A stretch of 64,000 nucleotides of DNA from Blepharisma japonicum (GCA_949751835.1 CATKHK010000085.1:119663-183662); one strand, 5' to 3'. Positions 1-12,823 are shown, counted from the stretch's first letter. Numbers and translations are program-made. Notes: generated by a model from the letters alone, not told the origin.

Positions 1-712
1 TATCATATGAGCATTCAGTATAATTACACTCTTCATCACATTTATTATTGCTTAATAAATCTGCTGAGCATCCAGGGGCGCAATCACAGTCTGTTCCATC
101 ATAATTGCAACTAGAAAAATAGCAGGCTGAATTACAGATTCCGTCGTTTATCATTCATGAATAGCAGCCATCTGCACACGTTTTATTACTACAGTCTCCA
201 AAGTCATAGTTACAATCAGCATTATTGCAATCATCATCGCATATATTATTGCCTAAAAGGATAGAGTTACAATTTTCACTGCATTCTTTACAATAGCTTT
301 CGCCATAATAGCAGCTTTCAACATTACATTGTGAATAGCAAGCACTTCCGAGCATATTTTCATAGCCTGTATAAAAAGTACAAGATATCGCACAATACCC
401 ACAGTCTCCTCAATCTCATCCACATTCGGCACTATTACAAGTGCTATCGCATTTTCCATTGCCTAATAAATCAGGGTCGCAGCCATTATAATAAACACAA
501 TCAAAATAGCAGTCAGATTCCGTAATTTCAAATGTGTCTAGAGATTCTGATACGTCGAAATTGCAATACTTAGTCATACACTGAGTATCACAATAGCCAT
601 CTCCTTTCTAAATGACAATTACATAAGAATCTGGGCATCAATTCTTGTTGCAAGTTATGCTTGAACCTTTTACAAAAGAAAGAAAATAAAACCATAAAAA
701 AAGAAACCTCAT
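1..712 (-). CDS. Notch/LNR-repeat surface protein, N-terminal part (runs off left edge)
   Basis: The N-terminal 230 or so codons of a secreted or membrane protein. The ATG at 712 opens a hydrophobic signal peptide (about residues 1-16) followed by the mature-like start ITCNKNWCPDSY. Exon 1 is 30 codons, then a 15-nt intron (608-622), then one open frame to base 1. The body is Cys-rich with Lin-12/Notch repeats: C-x-WD-x-GDC motifs occur repeatedly, for example CGWDWGDCG near 395-425, where both Trp are encoded by TGA. LNR modules bind calcium in other proteins. The gene downstream (1345-8784) is a close paralogue in the same orientation with the same intron, so this is the next member of a tandem pair. 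A beta-helix and membrane region probably follow outside the window. Confident about fold and start; ligand unknown. Confidence 0.85.
608..622 (-). other. 15-nt spliceosomal intron
   Basis: On the minus strand this reads gtaattgtcatttag, GT...AG, exactly 15 nt, directly after codon 30 (TAT of PDSY). Its last three bases make an in-frame TAG, so it must be removed to join the signal peptide to the LNR repeats. The paralogue has a 15-nt intron at the same codon. Introns of 15-16 nt are the norm in heterotrich ciliates. Confidence 0.85.
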
Positions 713-1344
713 AATTAATATTATAAAAAAGATTATATTTACTGTTTATTTATGCTTTTTTAAGTTAAATTTACTATAAAGAATTACTCTTTGTTTGCAA
801 GATGTTAACTTGAAATTATAAATTTTTCCGGAAGAGCTTGGCTGGCTAGGAGGATTTAAAAGCTCAGAAAGGAATGAGAAGTTATCACCTTTAATTACGA
901 TTCTAGAGTATTTAAAGATATTGAATTTATCTAGAAAGAAAATTTAGAAAGGAGATCTTAGATGCAGCATCTTTTAATTGAGTCAACAAATTTTGTGAAT
1001 ACTCTTGCAAATATCTTTAATTTTGAGAGATTATTAAAAAATGTGCTTGTGATCAATATCACAGATGATAATTTAAAAATCATTATAGCCTAAACAATTA
1101 TTGATAAGATAATTTTACTGTGTTTATTTGATCAACAAAGAAAAATTTAAAAATTAATGAAAAGCAAATAATATTTAATGTAAATCTATTTATCGGAAAT
1201 ATCATCTATTCAATTAGTTAATAATGTATAAGAGGATTATAATAAATTTTTAATATTTATTTTTATATTTTGCAAAGAAAATATATTTAAAATTCAGATT
1301 ATTCTTCATATCAAGCAAATATTAAAAAAATCAATAATAAATAA
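713..1344. other. Spacer between the two LNR genes
   Basis: About 630 bases of AT-rich DNA. It must hold the 5' region of the 1-712 gene and the 3' region of the 1345-8784 gene, both on the minus strand. A plus-strand stretch (about 840-1140) can be read with a few stops, but the stop density is what chance gives at this composition, so I call nothing. Confidence 0.6.
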
Positions 1345-4300
1345 TTAATTATTTGAGTTTAATTGAAAACTTGCAGAACCAGAGACTGGAAGAGGACCTG
1401 ACCAATCTCCTGTTACACGGTCAGACCATGTATAGTGATTTTCATAAGAAATATCATTATCAGTCTCTTCATTTTTGTTTTCCTTTGTGAAACTATTATT
1501 ACTTTCCATCACATTCAAAAATAAAGTTTTCATATCCATATTTAGCATCTTTTCTAAATCCTCATCTACAGGCAAGGACGACAATGGATCATCATTTGAA
1601 ATCATTGTAAAATATTTTTCTCCTTGTCTAGTTTTAATATGACTTGCATATAGCCCTGCTTTTTCAAAAATATCGTCACTGAATCCGTCTATAACTTTTC
1701 GACTGAACCTTCGCTTTAAGCATGGAACTAAGTCACTTAAGACTTGCAAGCTAACCCCAAACATTTTTTTAAGTCAATAGTAAAGGAAATAAATATTTGC
1801 TACACAAATTAAAATGAAAAAAATAGTTTTCGAATAAGAATCTAAAGACCCAGTCAAATAATAAAGTCCACAATATATTGTGACAGCTGCTACCAAAATG
1901 GACCGAATTTCCATTTCATTTAAAGCGTCTCCATCATAAGGTTGCACAATGCTTTGGAAGTAAAGGCAAAGCAGGAGCAGCATCATTATAGTGAGCGCTT
2001 GAATACTTGTAGAAATATTTGCTAAAAATACCGAGCAGCAAACAATAAGGATTTTTCTATATAAAATGATTAATTCCCAATAATAAGATTTTGCTTTATA
2101 TCCATTAAAAAGAAATCCAAATTGAAGCCGAACACTTATTGCGTCTAAACGTCTCTTGTTTCTTCATAAGAAATATAAAGAAAGTGTAGGAATTCCGATT
2201 CCTCAAACTATAATAGAGGGAGCTGCCACAACTGCAGAATAAAATATATGTCTATCATCCCAGCATCGAATGTCTAAATTATCAATAAGCCAATATTCTC
2301 CTTCTTCTATTTCTCTACAAGCAAACATTGCAAACATAGTCTTTACTAAATTTGGATGAAAGAGAAAAAGTAAAATGACTATTGTAGAAGTCAAATCATT
2401 TTTAAATGACTTTAAAGTCTTTTTATAAATTGCTACAGATCCTCAGAATAAAACCGATATAATTGCTATAATTATAGGAATAATACTCATTATAATAAGC
2501 TTGCTGAAGTATATTTGGGCATTTCCTTGGCCTGTGTCTAAAAAGCAGTCATAAGAAAAAAACTCTTGACTCACTGATCCTGTATCATTTTGAACTGTAA
2601 AAAGCTGAGACACGCTCGAGGGTCATTGCAAATCAAAGGTAGTCATCAGCATAACAAGCTGCAAATAATTCACAAAAATCTTTATATATATTGACTGTAC
2701 TGATTTTGGTTTATACGCAGAATTTCTAGTGGTTTTTACCATTATTCCTCATATAATAATCATAGTCAGTACTATTCCTGTTACTTTAAAAGTGTTAGAA
2801 ACTGGATCTGGGCATTTTCCACAAGTATTAGCACTTGTTCTTGAGTAGCCACTGGCACATGCCTGGCATAAATTTCCTGTATATCCTTCAAGGCAAAGCC
2901 CAGTAAAAGAAAGGTGAGGGGGTAATGGAGATCCTAAACAAGATGAAGGTTTAGGACATTCCATAAAATTATCTGACATATTATTTGGCCTTCAATATCC
3001 TTTTTGTGGTACAATAGTATAATTCCCATAACAAGTCGCCGAATGTGATGGACAAGCCACACATTCTGTGTTCAAAGGATTTAAGCTATAGTATCCAGGT
3101 CCACAAACTTCACAGTTAACACCTATGGTTGCTTCTCCCACGATGCAAAGTCTGAGAGTGACATCAACCTTTACAGAAGGAATAAAAGTAGTATCAGTAC
3201 CAGCTTTTGATTGCTTTGTAGTATCTATTCCTGCTGAGGTTATTTTTATAGAAACACTTGTCCCTGGCTTAGCTGAAACGATGAAATTTTCAAAATGATA
3301 TATTCCATTGACAGCTGTCGCTTTTGTGGTTCCTGATAATGCAGTTGAAGTAGAGTTCTCAGGGAAAAGTTGGGCTGTGCTTGAGCTATCAGTTGATACA
3401 ATATTCCCATAGTAATCAACTAGAGCTAGTGTAATGCTTTGAGTTGCTATTTGGCCAGATGCTATATTTTCAATCGAGGTTATAGTTGGAATATCATCAA
3501 GTCTCCTATAGTTTTTTAAATGTCCATTTTTATCAACTGCCATCAATTTTATTGCAAATGAGGAAATTTCTGGAGCATAAGAAGCTTTATTTTCGCTAAA
3601 CGAATTTTTATATGTTATTGGGCAAATATCTTCTCAATTTATCGCTCCCCCATTATATTTAGCATAATTATGTATGAAGCTGTTATGGGTGATATTAAAT
3701 ACACAATTTGAAAAATCTGAGCAAGCTAAATTTAATCCTCCTCCATTTCCAGTAGAAGGGGTAGTTCCAATAATTTCGCTAGTAGTATTTGCATTATTCC
3801 CTACAAATGTTGACGAAGATACATTTAAACTAATATCATTTGTATATATGCTACCTCCCAAAAATGCTGAATTATTCCAAAATGACGAATCTTTTATGAT
3901 GTAAGGATTTTCTATTTCTATATCACTAGATGTAGATAAATATATAGCTCCACCTGTATCAGCAGTATTTCCTTCGTAATAGCAATTATATATATTCACT
4001 GACAAACAAGAAATACATGTTAATGAGCCGCCATTGGTGCCATACCCATCATAGAAATTTGATTCTTTTATTATAACTGAGTTCATTTTAGATCCATAAA
4101 TAGCGCCCAGCCTATAATTTTTCATGATTGTGTTATAAATTTCTAAATCACTTTCATAGCCAATTATCACCCCTCCTACATCCTTGCTATATGAGTCGTA
4201 AAATTCGCTATCTTTTATAAGTAAATAACTGCTTGAGTATGACAGAATGACTCCGCCTCCTCCATTTTTGGCACTATTTCTATTAAAAGTGCCATTATAT

Positions 4301-7300
4301 ATATTTACAGTACTTGAAATAGAATAAATGCACCCTGCTGAGCTTGTACTTAACCCATTTTTAAAAGTTGTGTTATAAACATTGGCTACACTTTGTGTAG
4401 CTGCATATATAAAACTTCCTTGGTCTCCGCTCTGATTGGAAAAATCAGAGTTAGATATAGTTGCCTGTGAAAGTGTCAAAAGAATTCCAGGAGTAATAGA
4501 GGATGCTATATTTTGAGTCATAATTGATGATTCAATTTCTATACAAGAATCAAGCAGAGCAATAGTGGCTTCATTTGTGGAATTATTATAAGAAATCGTA
4601 GAATTCAAAATTAAAGAAATTAAATTGGTTGATCCTAGCATATATATGGCTGATCCTTTATTACTGCACTTATTTTCTTTTATGTAAGATTTCGTGATAT
4701 TAAAAAATGAGTTTTGTTCAATAAAAATAGCGCCGCCAGAAATTTTTGCTAAATTCCTTACAAATGAGCAAGCCATACAATAAAATTTAGAGCCTGACCC
4801 GGAAGAAACAGCACCTCCACTTTTAATTGCTACATTATCAGAAAAAATTGTATTTTCACATTTAATAAGCGAAAAATCAATCAGTCTGACTCCTCCAGAG
4901 TATTTTCCTATATTATTTGCAATCACAGAATTTGTATCCTCCCAATAATCATAGTCTAGTTCTATTGGTGTCGCATCATTTTGTGAAAATATACAGCCAT
5001 TAGTAATAACATGTGAATACATATCAGAATTTGTCATATAAATGACTGCTTGGCCTGAATTTTGAGTAAAATTAGTCGACTCTATTGTAAGCTTTGAATA
5101 ATAACTTTTTCCCTCAGTTCCAATTTCTACATGCAAAGATGCGCCAAGTCTTCCTATATTTGAAGAAAATTTGCAATCTGAAATAAGAAAAGCCCCAGCT
5201 CAAAAATATAATGCAACAGCTCCTGAAGAAGATGAATTATTTTCGACAAAATTTGAAGAACTAATATATGAGTTGCTATTTTCATCAATCCAAACTGAGC
5301 TATCTATATAAATTGCTGCTCCATATGCAGCTTCATTTTGAATAAAATTTGAATTTTTAATAGAAAAAGCAGCGGTGCCAGTTATAGATTCGGTGTTTTC
5401 CATATAAACTGCTCCGCCCGAGAACAATACTGCCAAATTATTGGAAAAAGTGCATGAGTCTATTAAAACTGAAATGAATGCTATTCCTACTTGCTCAATA
5501 TATAACGCCCCTCCTTTTAAATAGGAAAAATTGTATGTAAAATCGTCATTTTCTAAATAAAGAGATTTTCCGGAAAACATAAGCCCTCCTCCTTTAGAAC
5601 CAATATTCCATTCAAAATTTGTATCTTTTACTTGCATGGTTAATATATTTCCCTTGGCATAAGCCGTCCCATACCCTTGCTCAGCTAAATTTAAATTTAG
5701 ATTTATGGTTGAGCTTTTAATATCTGTTTGATTGCCTCCATTTATATACAAAATAGTTGGATAATCTGTTGAGTTGCCTTTATTATATTCAAAAATTACA
5801 TTATTTAAAAGTGTTATATTTGTATCAGTTATCCACAAAAAAGGCGTAGAAAAATTAGCAGAATTTTTTAATATTTTTGAATCTTCAATAGTCAGGTTTA
5901 TTAGTGTATTCATAAGTGCTAAAGATGAAAACTCTAAAGAAGCTGGAGATGTGACGAGGACTTGTAAGTAAATATTGGGATTAGCTTTTCATACAGAAAA
6001 TACTAAGCTATTTACCGTATTTTTTGTAGATCCATTTGAAGTAATATTAATGCTGTTCATGTTCAAATTTACAAGTTTTGTAAAATCCCACATTCCTGAG
6101 CCTCCTGAATTATTATTGATGAAATTTATCTGGTCCCAATTAAAAGTTCTGTAATTTTTATGAGCAAGCACCTTATTACCATTAGAATTTGTTATCATAG
6201 ATGTCTGTCCATAAATATATTGATCAAGGACCACCGCATTTGTTATATAGACTAATGCTCCTTTTTCGGCTCCATTATATTCAATGGTTACATTACTTCA
6301 ATAAATATTTTGCAGTTCAGTTTGGTATTGAGCTGCAAAAATTCCATAATAAAACCCATAATTATATGAAAATATTGTGTCTTGAATAATCACATGTTTT
6401 ATAAAATAGTCTACTAATTGATTCTCAGAATTTATCGTTGATTTCAGTTCAAGAGTTATAGGTTTTAAATAAATTAAAGCTGAATATACCACATTATAAG
6501 AAAAAATACAGGAGGAAATCATAAGAGATCTAAAAGTTTCTAGATAAATTAATGCATCGTCTGCTGCATTTAATGAAGAATAAACAGCGTTATTTTCAAA
6601 AACCACTTCTGAAATATTTATACTTTCAGCTTTTGCAGCTCAGAAAAATCCTTTTAGTGTCAGTGATGAAGAGTACTCAAAGCCATTATTCAGTCTCGAA
6701 ACAGTTCCTCCACTATACACAAAGTCCCCACAGCCATAAGTGTACCCAGTAGCATTATAACAAGTTTGAAATACGACTACAGCAGATCCTGAGCTAGGAT
6801 TCGTCCTTATATTATCAAAATCAACATTATAAAGTCAGATAAATCCTCCACTATTATATATCAGTGAATTTTCTTCCATTCTTCAATTTTTAAACACTAC
6901 ATTTTGAAGCTGTAATAAATAATCATCTCAAACCTCAAATAAATTTCAGTCATGGAATTTCTTACATTGGCTTGATTCTGTAAAATTAGTTATTGTATTT
7001 CCTCTATCTCCCTTATAGCTACCATCAAATTGTAGAGTAACAGAAGGGCAATATGAGCAATATCCATCCAAACACTGATTTCTCCCATAAGCCCACTCAT
7101 TTCCATCAAAAATGATATTACTTATACTTACGAATTCAGCATTCGCAGATGAAATAGTTATTATATTTGAGCCAGGTTTAGGCTTAAGATATACAGTATT
7201 GTTATTTTCAGTAGTTATTGATAAGCTTATTCTCTGAACTTGAGAATTAAAAGGTCTTTGAGAGTCTTGTGAAGTAATTCACATGATGTTTGTTTTATTC

Positions 7301-8784
7301 AGTTCAGTTAAATAATGGACTCCATCATCAAGTAATACAATAACTGAATATTTACTGTTAATTACGGTCAATGCGAGTGCTAAAGACTCAAAAGGATTTT
7401 CAAAACTCCCATTTCCTCCAGCTTCATCATTCTTATTAAGCGATGTCACATAATAATAAGTTGGATTTCCAGACGATGACTCATCATTAGAAGGCAAACA
7501 TAGAGGGTAAGTTCCTGCAATTAATTTTGCCATATATCCACAAGGGCAAGCCTTTAAACAATACCCATAAAACTGATAATAAGAATCTTCACACGTATAA
7601 CACTGCCCATCATTTTCTCCATAGCAATATTTACAATTTTTATCACTGCATTGATTATTTTTTTCAGGTTCACAATTAAGTCAAGAATAAGCACAGTAGC
7701 TAGAATCGCAATTTTTGATACAATTATTTTGGCTACTTAAAAGCATTTCTGTATTACAATTTTGTGCCGAGCAACTGCTTAAGCTCTGAACAGTTGATAA
7801 AGAGTTACTAGCTAGCTGCAAATGCATATAAAATAGCATTAAAGTTGTATTTTTGCATTGTTTAGTTGCATCTGAGCTAAATTGATCATAATAGCAAGCT
7901 GCAGTCATGCAGTTTTCATTGCATTGGCCATATATGGTATGATTACAACCTGTAGCACATTGGCAATCATTACCATCATAATCACAATTAGCTACTCAGC
8001 AAGCATCTTGACAAATACCATCATTTATGTTTTGCATGAAGCAGTCGCTATTACAATCCCCACACTTGTAAATATCATATGAACAAGCAGCATTATTGCA
8101 CTCTGAATCGCATTTATCATTACTTAGCATATCACTTGTGCATCCAGGAGCACAATCACAGTCTGTTCCGTCATAATTACAAGCTTCTACATAGCAATCT
8201 GAATTGCAGACTCCGTCATTTATCATTCACGAATAGCAGTCATCTGCACATGTGGCATTAATACAGTCTCCAAAATCATAATTACAATCAGGATTATTAC
8301 AGTCCTCATCACAAACTCCGTCGCCTAAAAGCGAATATGTACAATTTTCTCTGCAATCTTGGCAATAGCTTTTGTCGAAATAGCAACTAGTAGTGTTGCA
8401 TGATGAATAGCACGTACTTCCGAGCATACTTTCATAGCCTGAATGAATTTTACAAGAATTATCACAATACCCGCAGTCTCCTAAATCTCAGCCACATTCA
8501 GCGTAATTACAAGTGAGGTCACAAGTTCCATCACCTAATAAGCTAGGGTCACAGCCATTATAATAAACGCAATCAAAATAGCAGTCAGATTTTGAAAAAT
8601 TAAATGCTTTTATAGACCCTAAGGAGTCATAATTACAATATTCAGTCATACAATTTGTATCGCAATAGCTGTCCCCTTTCTATATTATAATTACATAAGA
8701 ATCTGGGCACCAATTCTTGTTGCAAGTTATGAGTGAACCACTTGTAAAAGAAGGAAAATAAAACGCAGTAAAAAGAAGCATCAT
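1345..8784 (-). CDS. Giant LNR / beta-helix / multi-pass membrane receptor-like protein
   Basis: A single gene of 2,474 codons: exon 1 8784-8695, a 15-nt intron, then one frame from 8679 to a TAA at 1345-1347. All interruptions in that frame are TGA, read as Trp. Residues 1-16 form a signal peptide. Residues about 31-360 are Lin-12/Notch repeats (C-x-WD-x-GDC). Residues about 410-1710 are short repeats of the type F-x-x-N-x-A-x-x-GGAIY, typical of right-handed parallel beta-helices (pectin-lyase or polymorphic-membrane-protein fold). A filamin/Ig-like domain follows (about 1740-1870), then a Cys-rich ephrin-receptor/TNFR-like stalk (CEVCGPGYYS, about 1880-1985). Roughly eight hydrophobic segments and a 140-residue cytoplasmic tail end it. 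It is probably a large cell-surface adhesion or sensing protein. ATG 8784 is chosen because the signal peptide aligns with the upstream paralogue; a second ATG follows immediately. Confidence 0.85.
8680..8694 (-). other. 15-nt spliceosomal intron
   Basis: Minus-strand sequence gtaattataatatag, 15 nt, after codon 30 of the giant LNR gene, the same position as in the paralogue. It contains an in-frame TAG at its end. Removing it restores a continuous frame into the first Cys-rich repeat. Confidence 0.87.
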
Positions 8785-10721
8785 ATTTTATATTATAAAG
8801 AAAATTGCATTTATGCATAAATACCAAAATTAACTGCTAAGCTATATTTTTTATTTATTTGTAAAATGAAAGCATATTCTGTTTTCAGATAATTTAATCC
8901 CACCTTTCATAAATTTAATTATATAGAGTTCAGTTTACGAAAAGAACTATTTATATGATCAAGGAGCATTAGTAGAAGGAAATTCAATTTCCTGATCTCA
9001 ATGAATTTTCAATGTAAGTCTTATTGATTTAGCAGTTAATGAAACATGCCTTTATGTATAGGATGAATTTGGTTAAGTCGAGAAGAGCATTATAGCAAAT
9101 ACTTAGAATAGTTTAATTTGATCAGAATTTCGAAAAATGAGGTTGGTAGAAAATATTACTAAAGAAAATTAGCATGAGAATACTAAAAATTAATTATGCC
9201 TAATGTAAAATGTTAACAATAATATTTGAATTTTTAGATAGCAAGATGATTTACTTGCTTAGCATTTTGATATTTTTATTATAAAATCCCAATAGAAATG
9301 GATAACTTCTCTTTCGATATTTAATAGGAAATTTTAGAATTTATAAATAAAGAGGATTACTTGTATCTAAACTTTACTTTTGCAAAGAAAAATATTATAT
9401 ATTGATCTGCTGACTCGTAAAATATTTAAAGAGATTCATAAAAACAAAATTGAAATAAATTTAAAAGACCTCTCCAATTTCAAGTAAAAAAATTATTAAC
9501 TGGACAGAGACTGTTTAATGCTTGCCCTTGCACCTATCATTTTGCAAGACTTACAAATAAGTAATAGCCATGGTATAAAGTAAGATTGGTTGATTTATTT
9601 TATTGAAATAATCTCAATTATCTTAATATAAAATTAAAATATTCTCTTCAATTATGAGATTATATAGTATTTTCAACAATTATTAATTTATAACTAAGAG
9701 ATGATATTCATATATTCCTTTGCAATTTCGCAAAGGGATCATATGCAGAATATAATTCCAAATTTAAATTTACGCACTATTTCCAGATTTTATTAAATGC
9801 TAAGAGGACTATTTCGCTTAAAGGACGACTTGCTTTATGAAAATTGAATTAGATTGCATCATAAGCCATTTGAGAAAAGCAAATTTAAAATTTGAAAATG
9901 ATTTAAACTGAACTAAAAAAATAATTCTGATTGCAATATTTTTAGATATTTCCTGATAATTATACAATTCCATTTTTCATTGAAATTTTTCTGATAATAA
10001 TTTAAAAGGAAAATATGCTCTTAAAAAGCTAAATTATGGCATAAGCTAGGAAATACGAAGGAAAAAATATCTTAGCCTATTTAATTATTTGATGTCTTTA
10101 CATTAAGACTTGCGCAGATCTAGAAGGTGAAAGCGGATCTAATAAATCTTCACCTTGACAGCCGCATCATGTGAAATGATTTTCATACTTAAGATCGTTA
10201 TTTTCCTCTATCTAATTTTTTGTTAGCTAGAAATTTCAATTTAATAGAGATGTATTTTCAATTTCTTTCACAAAATTAAAACTTGGAATAATTTTTATAA
10301 TGCTTTAATTATAATATAAATTATTCTTGATAATAGCAAGGGGAGGGTATGTTTTATATTTATTATATAAATGAGAAAGCGATGTTTAATGCTTATATTT
10401 TTGGCTTAAAAGTTTTTTTATAAAGATATAAAAATTAGCAAAATATCGTCGTTATGAAAGAATAAGTATTTTATTACTGCAAATTTATATATTTATTCTT
10501 CCAATAAAATTAATTAAATATGGATTTAAATGCTCGGTTATGTATAATATACTTAATTAATAAAAAGAGTTAAACACATTAGCAGTCTAGGTTTATAAAG
10601 AAAATATAGTTAGGCATTAATCATTATTGAATATCATGAAGTTTTAATGAAAAATATCTCATAAAGCCAAATTTCAAAAATAAGTTATATTTTAAGCTAT
10701 AAATTATTATTTTCTTAAGAC
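8785..10721. other. Long spacer, no gene supported
   Basis: Nearly 2 kb without a convincing gene. Some stretches (about 8927-9180 and from 9298) read protein-like if TAA/TAG are treated as Gln, but the number of such stops matches random expectation for DNA this AT-rich. One compact hairpin at 10124-10156 is listed separately. The left end should contain the promoter of the giant LNR gene. Confidence 0.55.
10124..10156. other. Perfect 8-bp hairpin
   Basis: AAGGTGAA (10124-10131) pairs with TTCACCTT (10149-10156) across a 17-nt loop. Flanking AGATC/GATCT and GCGG/CCGC words could add alternative stems. It is richer in GC than the surrounding spacer. A structured RNA is possible; no RNA family is recognised. 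Confidence 0.35.
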
Positions 10722-11627
10722 ATGATGGAATCCAGAAAGCATATCTCCAATCTATTCAGCCCTAGTTTCAATGACAACACTTCTGCATTAAGTGCAAGAG
10801 GACGCTCTGAATGTGCATCTATCGATGCTCCAGTCAAACCTAAAACAGCTCGCCGTGTATTTCGGCTTCAGCATTTAATTAAAGATTGCCATTCACTCCA
10901 CGAAAACGTCTACCAGACTTTCCAAGACGCAAAGTCCAAAAAAAACTTCCACGTTGGCCGCATGAAAATCCTTAACGACGGCATAACGATTCCGAAACCT
11001 CCAAACTTCTGAAAAATTGATAAAAACTATTTAGAAGGAAAAACAAAAATAACCAAACTTAAAAAAAAGCGTGAACTTGACGCCAAAAGAAAAGACCTGG
11101 ACCCACTTTCATGAGAAAATTTCGCATTGACTAGCAGAGAGTTCCAAAAGCGAGAGTTTGGTAAGGTCAATGAAGCCCATAAAAATGAAGAATTATTAGA
11201 TGCATTGATGTCTCCAAGGTATATTTTTGCTCAATATATGAGGGCAGCATCGCCTGAAAAGCATGAAGGAAATGTACAGAGGGAGCATAGGATTATTTTT
11301 GGGACTCGAGAAAAAGCTGGAATCCCAAGTTGGTTTGACAGGAAAATGAAAAGGGATGTCACAAAAACCCTAAGAGTAGATTTTCCTATCGAAATGATGG
11401 AGCAGCACGTTACCAGTGATAAGGAAAAAGAAAACGATCAGAAAAGCGAAGACACAGACTTTGACTTTCTGTTTCCTTATAAGAATATTGACACGTTGAA
11501 ATACAAGATGAGGCTAGAAAAAATGGTAGGATCCAGACATAAAAAAGAATTTTTAAGACCCAGCTCACATTTTCAGGTAATTTCTCCAAGCACGCTGAAG
11601 CTGTTTGGGAAAGAAAAAATTGAATAA
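10722..11627 (+). CDS. Hypothetical basic protein, 301 aa
   Basis: One frame from ATG 10722 to TAA 11625-11627, with two in-frame TGA codons (11010-11012 and 11112-11114) read as Trp. The protein is hydrophilic and rich in Lys, Arg, Glu and Ser, with no signal peptide or membrane segment and no domain I recognise. The N-terminal 40 residues are Ser-rich and probably disordered; the middle has Lys-rich helical stretches. A second Met directly follows the first, so the start could be one codon later. It points towards the FOP-like gene (convergent, about 215 bp apart). Function unknown; the coding call itself is firm because more than 300 codons lack TAA and TAG in AT-rich DNA. Confidence 0.75.
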
Positions 11628-11842
11628 AAGAAGTTTAACTTCTTTGTATATTCTTTTGATAAACTTATAAGTTTATGTGAAAATAATAGTAATTTAGTAG
11701 TTTAAGAGTGTAGTAAATAGATGTTTTTATAAATAAAATGCTTTAAGACAATTCTTTTGTATAAAAAAGGAAATATCATAATATAATAAAATTTTAACTA
11801 ATTTTGATTATTTTGAAAGTAAATTAACTAAACAAATTTTAT

Positions 11843-12823
11843 TTATCTTGCAGGTTTGACTCTTTCCACATGATCAAACTCTTCCAATGCAAGAGAATTG
11901 ACGCTTACATCTACTCCCATAGAGCTCGTCCCAATTGACTCTAACAGATCTTTATGAATGCTTTCATAATCTTCGCTATACTCTTCAATGCTTTCCTCAA
12001 TACTTTCTTCTGAGTCAAAAACGTCAGCTTTCTTAGGTGGTGGAGAACCTTGCTTTTTCGGAGAGTTTGCTTGTTTTTGCTGCTTAGGTGGCTCATCTTC
12101 AACTAAGTCATCAAAACCTTTAAAAGTAGTAGGCTTAAACCCTACTTTTCCGAGTGGGGCTAGTTTAAATTTATCATTTGGGTCAGTTTTGGGCTGCTCA
12201 ATAGGCTTAGTTTCAATAACTTTTTTTGGTTCAGGTGGCTTTATCTCTGGTTCTTTTTTTACAGGCTCCACCACTTTAAAATTTTCTATCGGTTTTTCTG
12301 GAAATGCATAAATATCAGGTTTCTGTTCTTCCTTGCTTTTTCCTGTAAACGTAAACCCTTTTTTAGAATTTTCTTCTAATAAAGCTTGAAATTTTGGATT
12401 AATTTGCCTTGAAGGCTCCTCTTTCGCCACTTTTGCTGGACTATTTATCCCAAATGGAGAATTCTGCCCTTTCAGCTTTTCTAAAATCGTCATAAGTAAA
12501 GGCTTCCCTTGTTCAAACCTGACTCCAGTTTTCGTTTCTAATAAAATTCTATCTGCATTAATTGAAGATAAATGCCCTTCAGGTATGAAAACTTCTAACG
12601 TTGACTTAAATTTTGCGAATTCCAGAAATTCTCTGATGAGTTCTACACAAATTCGTCCTTCTTCAGATTCCATGATTTTTAAGCTTTCTGGCTTAAAAAC
12701 TTGGCCTTTACCTGATTGAGATTCTAAGGCTTGGAGGACTTGAGATTTTAACTGAGCTTTGATGGAGTCGAGTATACCTTTAGTTTCGAGAGTTTTTATG
12801 ATGTTTTCTTTCAAATCTCCCAT
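11843..12823 (-). CDS. FOP/TON-like centriolar (basal-body) protein with LisH domain
   Basis: A 326-aa protein without in-frame TGA. The N-terminus (residues 1-90) matches the FOP/FGFR1OP-FOPNL-TON1 pattern: an ENIIKTLETKGILDSIKAQL helix, then GRICVELIREFLEFAKF and STLEVFIPE, the LisH dimerisation motif. In animals, plants and ciliates these proteins sit at centrioles or basal bodies and help microtubule anchoring and basal-body docking. The middle (about 130-260) is low-complexity, rich in Pro, Lys and Glu; the C-terminus has an acidic stretch (EESIEESIEEYSEDYES). The length is close to animal FOP (about 400) and longer than FOPNL (about 175), so FOP itself is the better comparison. It converges on the 10722 gene. 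Confidence 0.75.
   Translation of the reverse strand: MGDLKENIIKTLETKGILDSIKAQLKSQVLQALESQSGKGQVFKPESLKIMESEEGRICVELIREFLEFAKFKSTLEVFIPEGHLSSINADRILLETKTGVRFEQGKPLLMTILEKLKGQNSPFGINSPAKVAKEEPSRQINPKFQALLEENSKKGFTFTGKSKEEQKPDIYAFPEKPIENFKVVEPVKKEPEIKPPEPKKVIETKPIEQPKTDPNDKFKLAPLGKVGFKPTTFKGFDDLVEDEPPKQQKQANSPKKQGSPPPKKADVFDSEESIEESIEEYSEDYESIHKDLLESIGTSSMGVDVSVNSLALEEFDHVERVKPAR

Noticed and set aside
840-1140. Leucine-rich-looking plus-strand reading (around ATG 962)
   Set aside because: Stops occur at near-chance frequency and the apparent similarity needs a frame change; nothing to align it with.
3674-3904. Plus-strand open frame inside the giant LNR gene, and similar antisense frames elsewhere
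   Set aside because: Shadow of a real gene on the other strand; no start context, paralogue or motif.
8927-10080. Long stretches that read like protein if TAA and TAG are taken as Gln (for example from ATG 9298)
   Set aside because: The density of TAA/TAG, about 1 in 13-14 codons, is what chance gives at this AT content, and the residues are those of random AT-rich translation. No domain or paralogue supports it.
11988-12311. Plus-strand frame opposite the FOP-like gene
   Set aside because: Antisense of a Pro/Lys-rich low-complexity region, which gives Gly/Phe-rich shadow translation.
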